Source: Rhopalosiphum padi (Eukaryota; Arthropoda; Insecta; Hemiptera; Aphididae). From it: a DNA stretch of 64,000 bases. Below are positions 22,933-38,700 of the stretch, piece after piece. The DNA lies in the NCBI RefSeq assembly GCF_020882245.1, contig NC_083597.1, forward strand, positions 59,870,152 to 59,934,151, written 5' to 3'. Position 1 is the stretch's first letter, and each line of letters opens with the position of its first letter. The notes beneath the pieces were generated by a model that ran no database searches, had not been told where the DNA came from, and worked only from the letters and a program-made list of their open reading frames with translations. The position numbers and the translations under genes are program-made.

Positions 22933-25900
22933 CTAATTTTAATAACATAGAATTCTGAATAATGGCCAATAAACATTTAGAAAAATTTTGAACTTTTAGA
23001 ATATTGAAGTAATTTTAAAAACTATTATTACACGCTATTTATTTTATAAATACCTATATATATAAATGACTAGAATTTTCAATTTTTTCAAATACTGCGT
23101 TCTAATACAATCAAAATTAAATTAAAATAATATGCTCGTTCTCATCCCGTTGTGTTGAATCAAAATTATTTTCAAAACTTTTATCAAAGTACACATTGAA
23201 TCTTTAATGCTTAAATTATAAACCGTATTTCACTTCAAAATCTGATGGTCACAACTCATGAGGAATCTTAAAATCACTATATCAGATTATAGGTTATCTA
23301 ATATTATATTATAGCCGAGTTGGCGCGGTTTTCATGGAAACACGAAAGAATAAAAAAACAAATACAATATGTCGGTATGTGAATTTTCAATTAATCGGAA
23401 TTTTATTTTTGAAAGACGAGCGAGATAAAAACATGTACCTTATTCCATGTTAACGCACATAAATCATAATATAACATAGATAAACATGTACATTACGTAC
23501 AACGCTATAGTTTCCTCGCATCAAATTTTATTGTTTGACTAGTCAATCGGAAAGGCACTCCTATTTTTTTTTCTCTGGAAAAATCTAATCTTATCTGTAG
23601 TATAATAATGTATGATGTACAACACATATTATCATGTTTGACTACTGCAACCGTGTGGACTCGTGAGTTAAAAATATTTTGTGTTGTGCTTCAAAATCAG
23701 GACAGTCGTATCTTATTATTAACATTCTATGTTATGCATCACGCTAATAGCATAATATAATAACATTATAATATATGTAAAATGTCTGTCCTGCGTTTCT
23801 AACGATTGATTTATTGTTTTCGCCCGAAACCCGAGTTCGTTATGTATAATTGATTACCGTCCCGATCGATGTCCCATATACTCTCGTATTATTTAGACAC
23901 GATTACACGTGTATTTCAATAATAATATGATAAACTAAACATTGTATTATGTACAATATTATTATAATTTTTTTAATCTCGTATATCGATTACGCCGAGT
24001 GTACGGTAAATATAGAAGCGATATATTCATACATATTAAAATTCTACGGTTTTTTTTTTTTTTTATTACTATTATTATTATTGTTATTTTCGTTTTATTT
24101 TAAAATCGCTCCGTCGAACCCATCTACCCTTCCACTTCGCCGCCACCAAATTATACGTGACCGAAAACGCGACGCTATCCCGGCGCACGTCGAGTTAAGC
24201 GAATCAAGAAGAGAGCACTGCGGGTTACGAATAATATACGCGCCCGGTTGCTGTGTATAATAATATCTTTATTGATAATCGTCTTTAATATATTCATAAG
24301 CGACACGAGAATTCCAAAATACATTTCAAATATATACATTTGTAAACACGAAGTACTTTCAAGATATTTTTAAAATATTGTTTTGCTTTTTTTTTTTTTT
24401 ACGTATATTATACACGGAGATATGCTAAATTGTATTGGTATATATACAGTTTCACATATTGTGTACCTACATCCTGCGCGTCATCCATTAACAAAAATTA
24501 AATTTGTACAACACGCGCACACTCGCGTATATCCTGGCCATTCGTTTTTGTGTTTGTGATATTTTGTGCGTAACGCATCAAATAATATTATAGTACATCG
24601 TACAAAACGAGTTTTACGGTCAATTTCACTTACTCGCGATTTCAAACAACATTTTGGCTGTCACGCGGAAGATTTACATAAAACGTACCTACACGCTATA
24701 CCTAATATATTATGTTATGTACTATGCGTTTTATTGATTTTTGTCAAAGAACAAGTCATATACGCGATACGGCAAGCAACGTGTATACATACGCACGTTT
24801 TAAGTATATAATATAAGGAAAACACTATTATATAGTGGATTATTGGTGTGTCTACGAATCCCAACACCGCACGCAATGCACGCCAACAGCATCGTCATAT
24901 AATGTTTTTAAAAAATATTTATCATCCCTCGCCGCTATAATAATAATAATAACAATCGAATAATTAAACTATTTGTAGCTTTTGCGATTTGAATATAACA
25001 ATCGCGCAGTATAATTATAGGTATTATCGCAGCAGGACGTCGTGTTTTTTTGTTGAGTTTGCACGGCATCACATATTGTATAATGGTGTTATATAATAAT
25101 AATAATATGTGTGAATTATACGCCATTATTAAGTTTTATTTCCACGACGACGAAACGTTGTTACAATAAACGCGGAGCAATAACTACCGTCGTTCGATAT
25201 TATTATATATTCTGCATTCGGGCCCCCTAATAATATATCTTATTGTATAGGTATCGGGCCTCGTGTCCTAGATATTTGTATGTACGTACAAATTCACAAG
25301 TGTTTGTCCGTTTAAAATAGATAAACCTCCAATTATTTATCAATTTAAATTGCGTTCTATGCCAACACAACGTGTAAGCATAAAATAATATATACCTACT
25401 AGTGGTTAAAGTTAGTGCTTTGGTTTATAATTTTATATTGAAATAAACAAAATATATAAATTCACAAATAAAAGTTAAATTCCTAAATATTTAATTAATA
25501 GAAATAAGACAATATAATATATATCACAATAACACTTAAATATCACCTTAATTTTCCTTTTTAAATTACAATTGTAATATTAAAAAGAAAATTTCAATAT
25601 TTCACATTTTAAGACTTCTTCAATAATATTCTAAACTTTAAACCTAGGTACATTTTCGTATTTTTATTTGTTTTATTTTGTACTTAAAAAATCTTAAGGT
25701 ACATAAATTGATCATCTTTCCTTAATACTTTTTCGATTTTTAAGAACTATTGAAGTAGAACCAAATGTTGTGTTAATATAACTTCTTTTATAATTTTATT
25801 ATTTGAAAGCTTTTTACAATAATATGTTACTAAACTTAACCGTGATCCATAATTTTTTTTTTAAATCAGACATGATTTTTGTTGGAAGTTTTTTAATTTT

Positions 25901-28900
25901 ATTAAATTATTTTAATTTTTAAATTATCTATCTCATATTTCAAAATAAATTAATTTTACTGCGGTCACTTCTTGTTATTAAATCAACATTAAATGACAAT
26001 TTACACCGTTTTAATCTAATTAACTGATAATAAAATACATTTTATTTTTACGACCAAAATAAATGTACAATGTATAGAAAGATGTTGAGATTAAGTATTA
26101 ATTTTAGAACAGGACTGAATGTTGGCGTAGAGTAATATTTAAATATTATACTAATTTTATGTACACATTTTGTTTCCAAGTTATAGAAAAATTAAGTTTG
26201 AATAACAGGTTAATAAAACTGTATATACCAAAACTGTAACTCGACACCTTACTTTTAATCTTTATAAACCAAATTGAAATTAATTACACTCTGTTTCTAA
26301 AAATAAATAATTAACAAACCAACAATTAAATTACTACAGTCGTTGAAATAAAGGGGTGAGAAGTCAACATTTAAACGCATCTATCGTCGGTTGTACAATA
26401 AATACGAAGGACATTGAATATTTATTTCAAATATATGTTTAAGGTTTCAGGTATAATATACCCAAAAAATTAATTTAGTTTATAATACTGTTATTTATTA
26501 ATTTATTATATTTTAATATTTTATTGATAACGCTGTTAGAGTACGGATATTTTGATTATCATCAATTCAATGTGGACATATTTTGTACGTAAATATTTTA
26601 TATTGTCGATAAATGTTTCAAAAATCTTAAAATATAATGTAAAATCCTTACAAAAACAATCATCATCACACGATACTCAATAATAATATGTAATAAATAT
26701 TTTTCTCCAAATTGATCAAATTAGGTATTTAATGGCAACCGATATTATTGCGTATTTTACGTGTCCAGTTTTTGCGTTTATTAATATTCACTGGTCACGA
26801 ACTCGCAACACTATATAATTTATACTATATATTTGTTTCAAATACCCAAATGTTTTTTTTTTATTTTCTTAGCTGTTGATAACTGCAGCAGAGCCATAAT
26901 ATTAATTTTTAACCTCATCGTGACTTATAAACAATAATATAATTGTAATAATATGTTGTGTAGGTACTGTGAAATTCGGTTTCCTGTTATAATATTATGC
27001 TATATCATTTTTGCGTCGTTGATTTACTTGTTATTGACATAAAACCCACATATTTACGTGGTGTATGTATAATGTTTAATTACTAATTTATAGGTACCTA
27101 TCACGTTATATTATAGTACGCCATCGTCAACATCGCATTACGTAAATAATTACTCTATACTGTTAGTGACAGGTTGGTTCGGGATTTGTAGTTGTTTTTC
27201 TTCCATTAATTATTTTAAAAATACGTATGGACTACCACCGCACAAATAATGCTTAACGATTATTAAAAAAAAATATGAATGATAATTTAAAAGAAATTAG
27301 TCATTGTACATTGTCTTGGATTCGTGTCCAACGGTCTAACGGTCGTAAAATTAATGCTAGCGATGAAAAGAAAACAAAATATTACTCCAATACATTTTAT
27401 CGAAGAATCACTAATATGTCTGTTTTATCTGCTCTAAATTGAACAGTGTAGAGTTATTATATAGTTTCAATTGTTAATATTATATATTAGACTTATACTA
27501 ATCATTATTGATGAATGCTGGAGAGACAAATTATATAACGATGCAGTCTAGACGGTCTAATTTAAATGTAAACAATAAAAATACACTTTAATGCATTTTA
27601 ATCAAATTAAAATGATTCATAAATAATAACAGTTATATTAATTGGCGATGCAATTACTATTATTATACTGACAAGTGTGTTTAATTATTACAGAAATGCA
27701 TAATGCAGTTTATAGAATGCCACCGTCTATTTAACTACTAATCAAGCCAGCTGTTATTATCATGTAATTATATGCATAGTTGCATACGAATGATCATTTG
27801 TTAACAAACAAATCAATAACAAAATAACTGACACTAAGAACGTAACATTTAAACTGAACACTCAAGTTATCGAGACGTGCAAGTAAACTATTAATTGAAG
27901 ATTTACATACGTTTTCTTATAACATTATGCAGTTGTTGTAATCGTTCGATAAACATGTGCTTTTTAATTTTATTTCTATTAGTTAAGTTATTAATTGTTT
28001 TATTATTGAAGAGTCATTTAATACATATTATAATTATATCGACAATACGTAATATAAGCGACTACACTTGCATTTGAGCGATATATGTATGGTAAAAAAA
28101 AATAACAATTTATGTACACGTACAATATACCACAACATAAAATAAATACCATAACATTTATATAATTTATACCTATATGTGCTATATACATAAATATATA
28201 TATATATAATAGTAGTGTATTTTTCATTATAAATTGTATGTACGCTTACTTCATTGAAACAATAATTAATGATAAAAAAATATATTGTAATACAACAAAC
28301 ATAATATTAAGTACATATATTGTTTTTTTCTAGTACTGTAGATGGGTCGACGGATTTTAATTAATGTCAATAGTTGTTGTCAAAATACGTTTTTATAATT
28401 ATTCAAAGCATATAGCCATAACGATAAAATACCGTGGTTTAATGATAACTACTATATGCTAAGTAGTGATATTCTTTTTGTTTTCTTCTAAATAACGTCG
28501 TTGTTCGATATACAAATAAATTTTGATCCGGATGATAGATGTACTGGTCTTACAACAATTGCACGGACATGTGTTTCAAATTATGATTATTCCTTTGAAC
28601 ACTTTTATGGTAAATAAGGGTAATTTCAAAATGTTGCAACATCCCCTCTTCAAACTTGACATGTACAGGATATTTTGAGAAAGTCATTTTTCGAGCATTC
28701 TAGTATAGTTTGCCTGATAGCTATTGTGACCAGGTGCAACATTTTCTGGTTTAAACAGCGTTCACTTGTATCAAATCTGGAATAGATCGCAATAAACTTT
28801 ATTCAAATCTGGTCGTAAACTAAGGAAATAACGTAAAAAAAACTTCGGAGCCACAATGGTAAATCGTGTGTTCACGTCACGTTTTTGACATACTCTACTA

Positions 28901-31900
28901 TACAGTATACTTATACATACATTAACTGAATTCAATTCTATAATTATATAGTGTGATTTACCAATTATTCTCACCATTGTTTTCTTTAGTAAAAAATTCT
29001 TTTCAAATCCTGTTTTTTGGAATTTTAATATTAAATCAAATCAATGTTTTATAGTTATTAAATTTTAATAAATAAGGTAATATTAATTATAAATTTTAAA
29101 ATTATCATCCCCAATATATTCCTAACTTATGAACTTGTTTAAACATAAATTTAAATAACTAAAAAACTACTCGTTTGATTTTTGATTAAAAGTCAACATT
29201 TTTAAAACAGTTTTATATTTAATAATTTGCATACATTAAAAATGGTGGTTCTCATTTGAAAAAAATAAATGCTGTCACTACAGGAAACTCCATAGATATA
29301 ACTACGTATTTAAAAAATGTATGATCCTTGAACAATTAAAAATTCTTAAAATCAGAATTTGAATAAATTCATTATTAAATGAAAATATAGGGGTGACCAT
29401 TCTTGGTGAATGGCTCTGTTTAATAACAATGTATATTATTATATAAACCATCACTGCAGCTTAGTCAGCTATCCAGCTATTCAACCCAAATTTCTTTTTG
29501 TCGCTCTTTGTGACTGAAACTAATGACGGTTGTAATAATATTATTTATTTACCAACCTTATTGCGTCAATCTCATTTATATAGGTACATATAATAATAAT
29601 TCGACAATATATTATATTCTATTAAATACACATATATCTTCTAAAACTTTTATTTTTTATCCTTATTAAATGTAATATAAATAATATAATAGTAATATCA
29701 AGTTAGTATGATAATAATATGCACTGCACATCGTCTTATCATATCGAACGATGGTCGTTGTTTTCTGTACCTACTCTCTACTCTACATAATATTATGTAT
29801 AATATATTATACATGTACCGCGGTAATTGTTTAGGAGTGAGTCATTTTGAACACGCTTTTAGGTTTCGATAATATATGTATAATATAATATTATTATATT
29901 TATAAAGGTAGTATCCGGCGCCACAGTAGACGGAATACGGTGTTGTACGACTGTTTTTTGTTTGTCTGTTTGTAATTTGTAATTGTTTTGTTTTTTATTT
30001 TCTAATGACCGTCGCTCGAAATAGATTATATTTTGTCCCCCTCACACCACAGGCAATAGACTCTCGTGCAGTACACACATATACGTCAAGTATGCACCTT
30101 CGACCCGAGAGGGAGAAAGAATTCCTATATCGGGATCACGTGCACACACTCCATGGAAGTCGTAAGCCGAACGTGCATATTGTGTGTGCGTGTGTTTACG
30201 ACGGTGTCTCGGCTCGGTTATAAGCAAAAGGCTCTCTCTGGGAACAAGTTTCGATGTGCATTAATAATAGATTGACTAATGACGTGTTGTCTCGGATTGG
30301 TTTTTTAAGAGAAAAAAAGAAAAAAAAGTTTTAATGCACAAGTGGATTTTTTGTTTTCTTTCTTCTTGTGTATAATAATATTATTGTTTCTTTGCAGCAA
30401 TAATGCTCAACTGCATTTTTATTGCACCAGCAGGCGCCCGACAAGATGGAACGGCGATTATTTCGGTCATGTCTGGACAACTCGAAACGAAAGGGAAGAA
30501 AAAAATAATAATAATGATCGCAAAAAATTCTGTTTGAAACGATTTTTTAAAAAACAAAATAAATGCCAACTTCTTAGTGTATAAAACAATCGAATAATTT
30601 AATGTTATTTATTAGTATATTGTCTCCGCCGTGCGTCGGTACCTACCACCGCAGTAGTATTATACAATAAGTTATAAAATATGCAACACCGCAACTGGTG
30701 ATAAAAATGATTCCAATGTTACCATTAGAGTTCAATTATTTAAATAATTATAATAGCATTATTTAATATTCATTATAATATTGTGATTTTGTTAAATTAT
30801 AATAACATTTATAGCTTATGCAAGCTCTGTAAAACTATGCTCGTAAAGATTTTTTACTGTCGTCCGTTTAATTTATTATCACATAATATGTTAACTAACG
30901 TTCCCGGCCCCCTTGACATTGGTTATTAAAGAATAAATAGTAACGATATAATATTATAGTAGTTGACCGAACCATATTGTAATCGATTTGTTCGTGTATA
31001 ATGTGTGGTACTGACCAGAAAATAAAACATTTATTAACGTTTTAAGATGATATAAACAATTTCTACTAAGGAAATTATTGATTTAACTGTGACGTGTGTG
31101 CGACATATATTTTTTTTAATTTTCCAGTATGGCTTTGTAGAAAACTAAAAAAAAAAAAATATGAATTAACTCAAATATTAAAACTCGGAGTCTTTAGACT
31201 TTATTGATTTTTAAAGTAACTACTTCAGATGCTATTCTTGACAACCATCCTCGTTGAGTTATAATTAATTGGCTACATAATATCTATTATTATGTTTGCA
31301 AATACATTTTAATAAAATTAGCCTATGAAGTTAATATTTTATAGTAATATCAATACATGCAATTATACATGGTGCACTTTATTCGGTGTTATACATACAT
31401 TGTCTGTACATCATCACCTATTGTATTTGTTAGTAATTGAATATTATATATTTGAAGTAATAAAAAAAAAATTTTTATTTGACAATTTAAAGGTATAGGT
31501 ACGACGTAATTAATTACACAAAGTATCATGTCTTATCGCTATATATCTGTATTCATCAGAGATCAAAAACCTTAACTAGGCAAGACTCTAAATTAGGGCC
31601 TGTTTGGACCTCTTTCCTTGACATTTTTAAAGGAAAAATAGTAAAACGCTAACAGTACAAAAAAAATATTTACTAGATATTATCGTATTAAAAATTGTCT
31701 ATGAAGTACACTATACCATTCTAATAACCTAAACGAAATTAAACTCCTATTTTTTTTTATATATATATAACTTTAACAGCTTAACCTTTACTAATAATAT
31801 ACGAAAAAGGTAATAGGTGTGAGCGAAACGAGACAAGTGATCAACATCCTGTCTATGGTCTCTGCTTATATATTTTTTATTTTTTATAATTTTATGCGAG

Positions 31901-34900
31901 TTTAGGAATTTCACGTGATACAAAGTATTATGTTTTAATTATCCGGTTGGCTGCGTTCCATTATTCTATATGTCCTTAATGGTAATAACGAGGTTTGAAA
32001 AGTTCCGATTTGTGTCACATGTCATTAATGCATTTTTTATACAATTGCGGGTATAACAATAATTTCATATAGGCAGTGTAATAATATGTAATAGAAAGGA
32101 ATTTTTCTGAACATTTTCTGAAAAATTGCACAACATACGTAATTCGTAATTTATCAAACATTTAAAACAGCGATAACTTCACGATAACTTTTTATCAGAA
32201 AATAATAGATATATAGGACATAGGTACATGTTTTTATTTAATACACTTTAATGCACATTATAATTGTTTATGTCAGTATTATACATTGATAGTAAAAAAT
32301 ATTTTTTATTATTTTTTTTGTTTATGTAACTTTATTTATTTTAAAAATATTTAAGAAAAAAAAAGTTTTAAAATAAAGTCATTATAAATCATATACAAAA
32401 TATTAAAAACCACATATTACAATTATCTATAAATAGGTACACTATAATATACATTTAATATTCTAAATTATTTGTTTCGTATTTTTTTCTCATATAACAA
32501 TGCTTTGAAACAAAATTCTCAGATATTCAACAAAGCTTTTATAAACTCTATAATATGCAAAAATCTGGTAAAGAACAAGTAAAAAGGATATAAGTTTAGT
32601 TATAAATTAATTATTTTGATAACTTTTAACTTAATCAGTGAAACAAATAAAATGTTAAAAAATAACTTAGTTATTTATTTGCGTCAATGACTTAAATTTA
32701 ACTTAGTTATTTTATTAAAATTAAAATTATTTACAAATTTTATATATATTATAAAACTGTGCATCTGTTTTTTGATTAATTTTTCGTCAAAAATTACATA
32801 TTTTCACAGGCATATCATCATCAATACATTAACAAGACGAATATGAAGCCTATGGAATACCCATAAAAGTTTAGCATGATAAGTCTAATTATCTATAAAC
32901 ATTAGATAATAAATTTCAATGGAATAATACCAGTGTTTATAAACGTACATAAACAAACCACCACATAATGAGTATACGACAATATATTTCTAAATAAATA
33001 GGTTTATATTTTAGGTACAAGCTTTATTATGTCATAAGATTTTGAAAATCACCCTGATAGTGTGATATCAAGTATGGCAATTTATATTTTTCTTACTTAA
33101 CCCTGTAGTTAATAGTTTAGATTTTTTCATTTTCTTATTTCTTACACTTTTATTAAAATTATCTTTTAAATAATCATTGATAGGTACTATTGCATTAATC
33201 TCAAAAAAATCTACGAATTTCATTATTTAAATAATTCGCTATTTCACAAATGTAATAATTGAATGAATATGTTTAAAAACGTTTGTATTGAATTAGTAAT
33301 AATTATCAATTACTCCATTTATTTAATTGGTTTGAGTTATAATATTATATTCAAATCGAATTGGCGTATATCTGAATGAAAGCGCGAAAATATTAATTAT
33401 TTTGTACATCCAGTTATTAAAAAATTGTGTTTATTCTCAAGGCGAATTATACTACGTTCTTATTATAATAGTATACATTAATGCATTAAAGTAGCACATA
33501 ATTACTAATTTTTAACTAGAATTAATGTATACACATTAATATTAATAAAATGTTCTTTGGTACACTTTTTAAACGCTCTGTTCAGTCCATACTCAGAAAA
33601 TTTTACAATAACTTAATGATTTTTAAACACTTAACAGTCTAATACACTCGTGCGGTGAAGGTCAAGAGCAATTTACGAGTATTCGTGCTTGCGTACGGCG
33701 TACCCATCAATGAAGATTTTTTAAGTCTGACCGACAATAGTATAAATACAATGTGTGTGTTTGAGTGGGAGTGTGGGAACAATACACTGTAATAACTCTT
33801 GTAAAATATTATGTAATACGATTTAGACATTAATGTTATTGGGTCTGAAGGTATAATGCGTTTGAGTGCATAACAAATTATTATTAAACGTTTGGTTTTT
33901 AAGATAAAAAATAAAGCTACTAATGAATCGTGACCCAATGTACATAATATTGCAGAGTGCAAACGCACATTACAAGGGCCACTTTCGTGTAACTTTTCCC
34001 ATCCTAATTATTGGAATTCTTAACTAAAGATTTACGTCACAACCGAGTGTTTTGTTATGTTAAGTTCGAAATCTCTCTAAAAATGTTTCATTTTGAAATC
34101 GGTCAATCTACAGTCGATGTAAAATATAAACCGAAATCTAAATATTTGCACCATTTAATTTTGCTATTAAAGTCTTAATTAAATAAATCACCGTTTGTTA
34201 AGAAAAACCTATTAGTATCTTACAAAATTAAAAATTTCTTTGATTTTGAATCTGTATGAATTTATCCAGAACACAGTTAACAACAGCGAATATAAGTGTT
34301 ATCAATTTTTTTGGAACTATGTGATCAATAGACGTTTCGTGACATTAATGAACTTTACTCGGCAATAATTTTACGTTATTCGCTAACGTGCATTATATTT
34401 ATATATATATATATATTAAGTATCTGTGAACATAACACGTTACGCACGAGTTTATTTTCATTTTGTTTTTTGACCTGTCTATGGACGTTTTAACTTTCAG
34501 TCGTAATTTTCGTCATATTATTACATATTTGATACTTACACTTGCAAGGCATTGGTAAACAAATAATTATAGCCATACATGATGCGTCAAAGAGCTCACG
34601 TCAACGTTTACGCAGCTATTCAAACTCATGAATATTATAATACGTAAATGGCAATTATAATGTGTCCACCATTAAAAACTTAGACAATTACGGTTTCAGA
34701 ACTTATTTGATTGGATTTTTACTTTTCCATTTCTGTTCACAAACAATAACGTATATGGGAACGTACCTACTTATTACGAATTCAAGGAAGTGCCTACCTA
34801 CCTACCGATGTGTAGGTGGAAATCTTCCAAAACACCGTAGCAGTTTATACCGACGTCGAAAAAATGTAAAATTATTATCCTCGACTCTGGATAAACGTTT

Positions 34901-35140
34901 CCAATGCACCTATGTGTGCATATATTGCATATTGTACAGTTTTTTTTTTTTCCATAATAATAATATTATACTCGACGTAGGCCTTAGCAGTATATTGTGT
35001 TGCGACGAATATACACGCGTCTTGTGGCAATGAACTTTATCGAGCAATCATTTTTATATACTCCGACGCCCGTTGTTTGCCGACGTGCCCGTCACTTAGT
35101 CATATATTATGCGTGTCTATTATACATACGCGCACATTAT

Positions 35141-35163
35141 GTACACTGCAGTGTGCAGTGTAC
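35141..35163. repeat. Perfect hairpin with 10-base arms
   Basis: The arms GTACACTGCA and TGCAGTGTAC are exact reverse complements around a 3-base GTG loop. The stem is too short for a canonical microRNA precursor. It sits in a somewhat CpG-richer patch. Confidence 0.85.
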
Positions 35164-35263
35164 AAATGTATACAATACATGTATATAAAACGCGCACAAC
35201 ACATCGCGTTCAAAAGTAGTAGTGAATACTGATGCGATTTATAATATGTCATTATCGCATATA

Positions 35264-35303
35264 TGTGTGTGTGTGTGTGTGTCTAATATATATATATATA
35301 TAT
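35264..35303. repeat. (GT)n followed by (AT)n microsatellite
   Basis: A TG run up to 35282 is followed after three bases by a TA run of about 18 bases. Confidence 0.85.
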
Positions 35304-35456
35304 CTACTATACGGCAACGTGTAAAAAAGACTTCACCACGATACGTTTTTAATTTTTTTTTTTTTTACGAATCGGACGAACGTCATTGTCTGGCCTGGCA
35401 TTTACTATATATATATACATAACCCAACCGGGGGAACTTGGGCTGCAGTATAGGTA

Positions 35457-35457
35457 T

Positions 35458-35491
<34 letters not shown>
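35457..35491. repeat. (AC)n(AT)n compound microsatellite
   Basis: A pure AC run of about 18 bases passes directly into an AT run of about 16 bases. Confidence 0.85.
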
Positions 35492-35687
35492 CCAGATCAG
35501 ATAAACTAATCACAATACACATCATCCGTTAATAATGCATAATGTCGCCGCCAGCTCAAAGTTACGTATTCACAATAACATGTGCAATTTCTTTTCGAGA
35601 CATTTCTAACTCCAATACACACTTCCGGTATAATAGTATGGATACCCACGCACGCACGCACGACTGACGATAATTGGCAACAAGTCA

Positions 35688-35726
35688 ACGACGACGACGA
35701 CGACGACGGCGACGACTACGACGATG
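35688..35726. repeat. (ACG)n triplet repeat
   Basis: Nearly pure ACG/GAC triplets with two interruptions. It could code for Asp or Thr runs in other contexts, but it lies in no supported gene here. Confidence 0.8.
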
Positions 35727-38700
35727 GTATTAAAAAATTACATAGCACTGCGTAGTAAAAACGCACTGGAATAGAATGTGTGGTTGACCTTTTTTTCTCT
35801 CTATCACCGCCTGCCCCTTTCCCCCCTCCCCCATTCCATCACCCTGGACAGCACCATATTATAGTCGCATACGATATATAATTATGTAATGAAAAAAGGG
35901 TCTACACTCTGCGTTATCGTCTCAGAGAATTGTATTTCTCTCACGTAACTTATGTATTTTTCTTTTCTTTTTTGAAATTTTCAATTACACGTTCTCGTCG
36001 TCTGCGCTGATATGCGACAACAGGATGCCAGGAATCAGAACGCCGCGCTCAATATATACGTGGTACAAATACTGCTGCGCGTATATTTATCATTACAATA
36101 TTGTAATAATAATTTATACGAAATCGATAACGGTTTTTCGTCTGCGCGTATAATATTATATTATTTTTAGGTAAGGCATAATATTGTATTAAATTATAAG
36201 GTGGTATACGCGCAAACACCGCATCCAACCATCATATTGTTCGTTTTTTTTTTTTTTTTGTGAACTGACATTATATTCTTTGTGACAATCTATTCGAATT
36301 TACCCTAAATACATAGTACTTATAGCACCGATAATATACGCAAAACGACTGAACATAAATGGATAATATCGTACAGTTGTAATAAGTTAAAGTGTTCGGC
36401 GTCGATGAAAAAATTGGAAACAATGCGCACTGCGGCCTCAGTCGTCGGCACGATTAGCGACTATTACGTAACATTGCGCACGTGATTATTCGGACGATGG
36501 TAAAGAAAAGCCTCGACTGTAATATTATTCGCGCATTTATACTAATCTACATAATTCAGCAGGTGACAATAATAATGGTAGCAACTACCATAACGTGAAA
36601 CTCGGTGCTGCAAGCCCCCGGGTACAGAATGGCACTTATATTACATGACATATGACTAGGTATACGTATAATGATGTCCGTATGAAAAAAATCCGTTTTA
36701 TTTTTATATTCATTTTCCCTTTATTGTGCTGGTTAATTAATAGTTACGGCGGTTTATATCATGAAAAGTCTACACGAATGCGGAAGAATATGAATGTAAA
36801 TTTGTTTGATTTCTCATAAGTCAGGTTAGTAATAAGTAAGCATAAGTATTTTCCAAGTCAGAACTACACAAATAATTTTAGAAAATATTGCATGTTTATA
36901 CCAGAGAAATATCTAACATAGATAAATCTATAAAGATGTCAAAGTATTCTAGTCAATGATATTGTTCTCAATAATCGATGAATGATGACCATTTACCGTT
37001 CGATCGGTACCCTATTTCAGAGTATTCCTGTGACGGTAATAAAATATGATTAATAGCTGATGGACATTAAACATAAGAAATTATCTACACACTTAAGTGA
37101 AAATGAAAATATACGTAATAAATCAAATTCATAAAAAATCTAAACTGTCTATATTCTACTGTGCAAGATATCCTATCAAATTGTTGACCGAAGAGGCTGT
37201 GATGCATCTAAGAACGTAGCATTACTACCCCTTTACCACTTCACACGCACTTTACTTCATTCACCACTGAGGACCTTTTATTGTTTAATAATACAACGAC
37301 GAAATTATCTCGAGTCTCTGTGAATTAAGACAAATACGAATTAGAAGATATTTTTGCGTGGGCAAAGTGTTTAACGCGTGTCGTTCATCACTATTGCCAT
37401 AATTCATAACACATGAACAATATATTATTTTAGTACGTCGTGCTATATAATATTCATGTATATATACTGTGAGTGAGCTGTTCCCCGTTTATGACGAGTG
37501 TGGCGATTTCGTTTTACCAAAATTGATGTGTTTTTAATAGACCCATCGTGCCTTATAACTCGCATTCGTATAACAATAATAAATTGGTTTGACAGTGGCG
37601 GCGACGAATCACTCGGTATTAACTGCATAAATACATATAAATATATATATATATAATGTTTATGTATATAGTGGACACGAGCACAAGGACTATGTCATAG
37701 TCTCAGGAAGAGAATTTCGCAGGTCATTAAACGTCGTATAAAACTATGTACAATATGAGCATGTGTAATGTGTGTTTTTTTTTCGTTTTTGATGCGTATC
37801 TATATTTGGACTTTGACGGTCTGTGTTTAACGGTCTTCCTGTTTTATATTAATATTATTACTGTTCAAGTTATTCCCCACATCGTACATTTCGTTTTACA
37901 CTGATTGAGTAGGTGCAGTATAAAGGCCTCTTTTATCAGAAAAACTACAGTATACGATTGGTTACATTATAAAACAAGTGTGTTGATACGATCATAAATC
38001 ATGAACAAAGAGCATTTTCATAACTTCAGATCAAAACTTTACAATCGATTACTTATTCAGGAAAAAACTTTCTGATTTTAATATACATTTTTGGATACAT
38101 ATTTTTTTTTTCTTGTGTGTGTGTTTAGTTAAAATATTAAAGTATTTCCTATATTATTTTTCGTATTTCTGAGTAGAAATGGTGGTTAAGTGTTTGAATA
38201 TTTTCCGAAATATTAGTTTACAAAAACGTTTCATCTAATTAATTATCTGATAATAATAATAATAAACGAGTGTGTTAATTGTACTGATTTATGAATGGTG
38301 ATTAAATAATATTATTTATACGATGCGACTTTAAATAGGCGTACGCGCTCAATTAGAGTCAGTCACCGGTGGTCATTAACTTTATTATTATAAGTATTTG
38401 TGAACTGTCGTTCTCACGTACAACATTTCATAAGACATTTCATCTCGACACACATTTCAGTTCAAAATTTTGATTTGACTCATGCATACGAAATAATACA
38501 ATAAATATCATATTATAGCTGTTTTAGAGAGCAAGCAAGACGGCAGGTAATATAGAGAGGTGCCTACTTACAATATTATACGCACATTTGTGTATTCAAA
38601 TGCAAACGCACTCGGGTTATAGTCCAACCAGCAGCTGCTGCTGTTGATAACTTGATTAATGCATATTATACGCGAGATGTTATAACTTATAATATACAAC

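Noticed and set aside
24110..24130. TCGAACCC suggesting a tRNA T-arm on the minus strand
   Set aside because: No acceptor stem, D-arm or A box can be placed at the required distances.
34662..35033. 123-codon plus-strand frame
   Set aside because: It begins with GTG, has no domain or splice context, and its composition follows the local background.
37590..37620. CAGTGGCGGCGACG resembling a hAT end
   Set aside because: No matching inverted end or 8-bp duplication was found within several kilobases.
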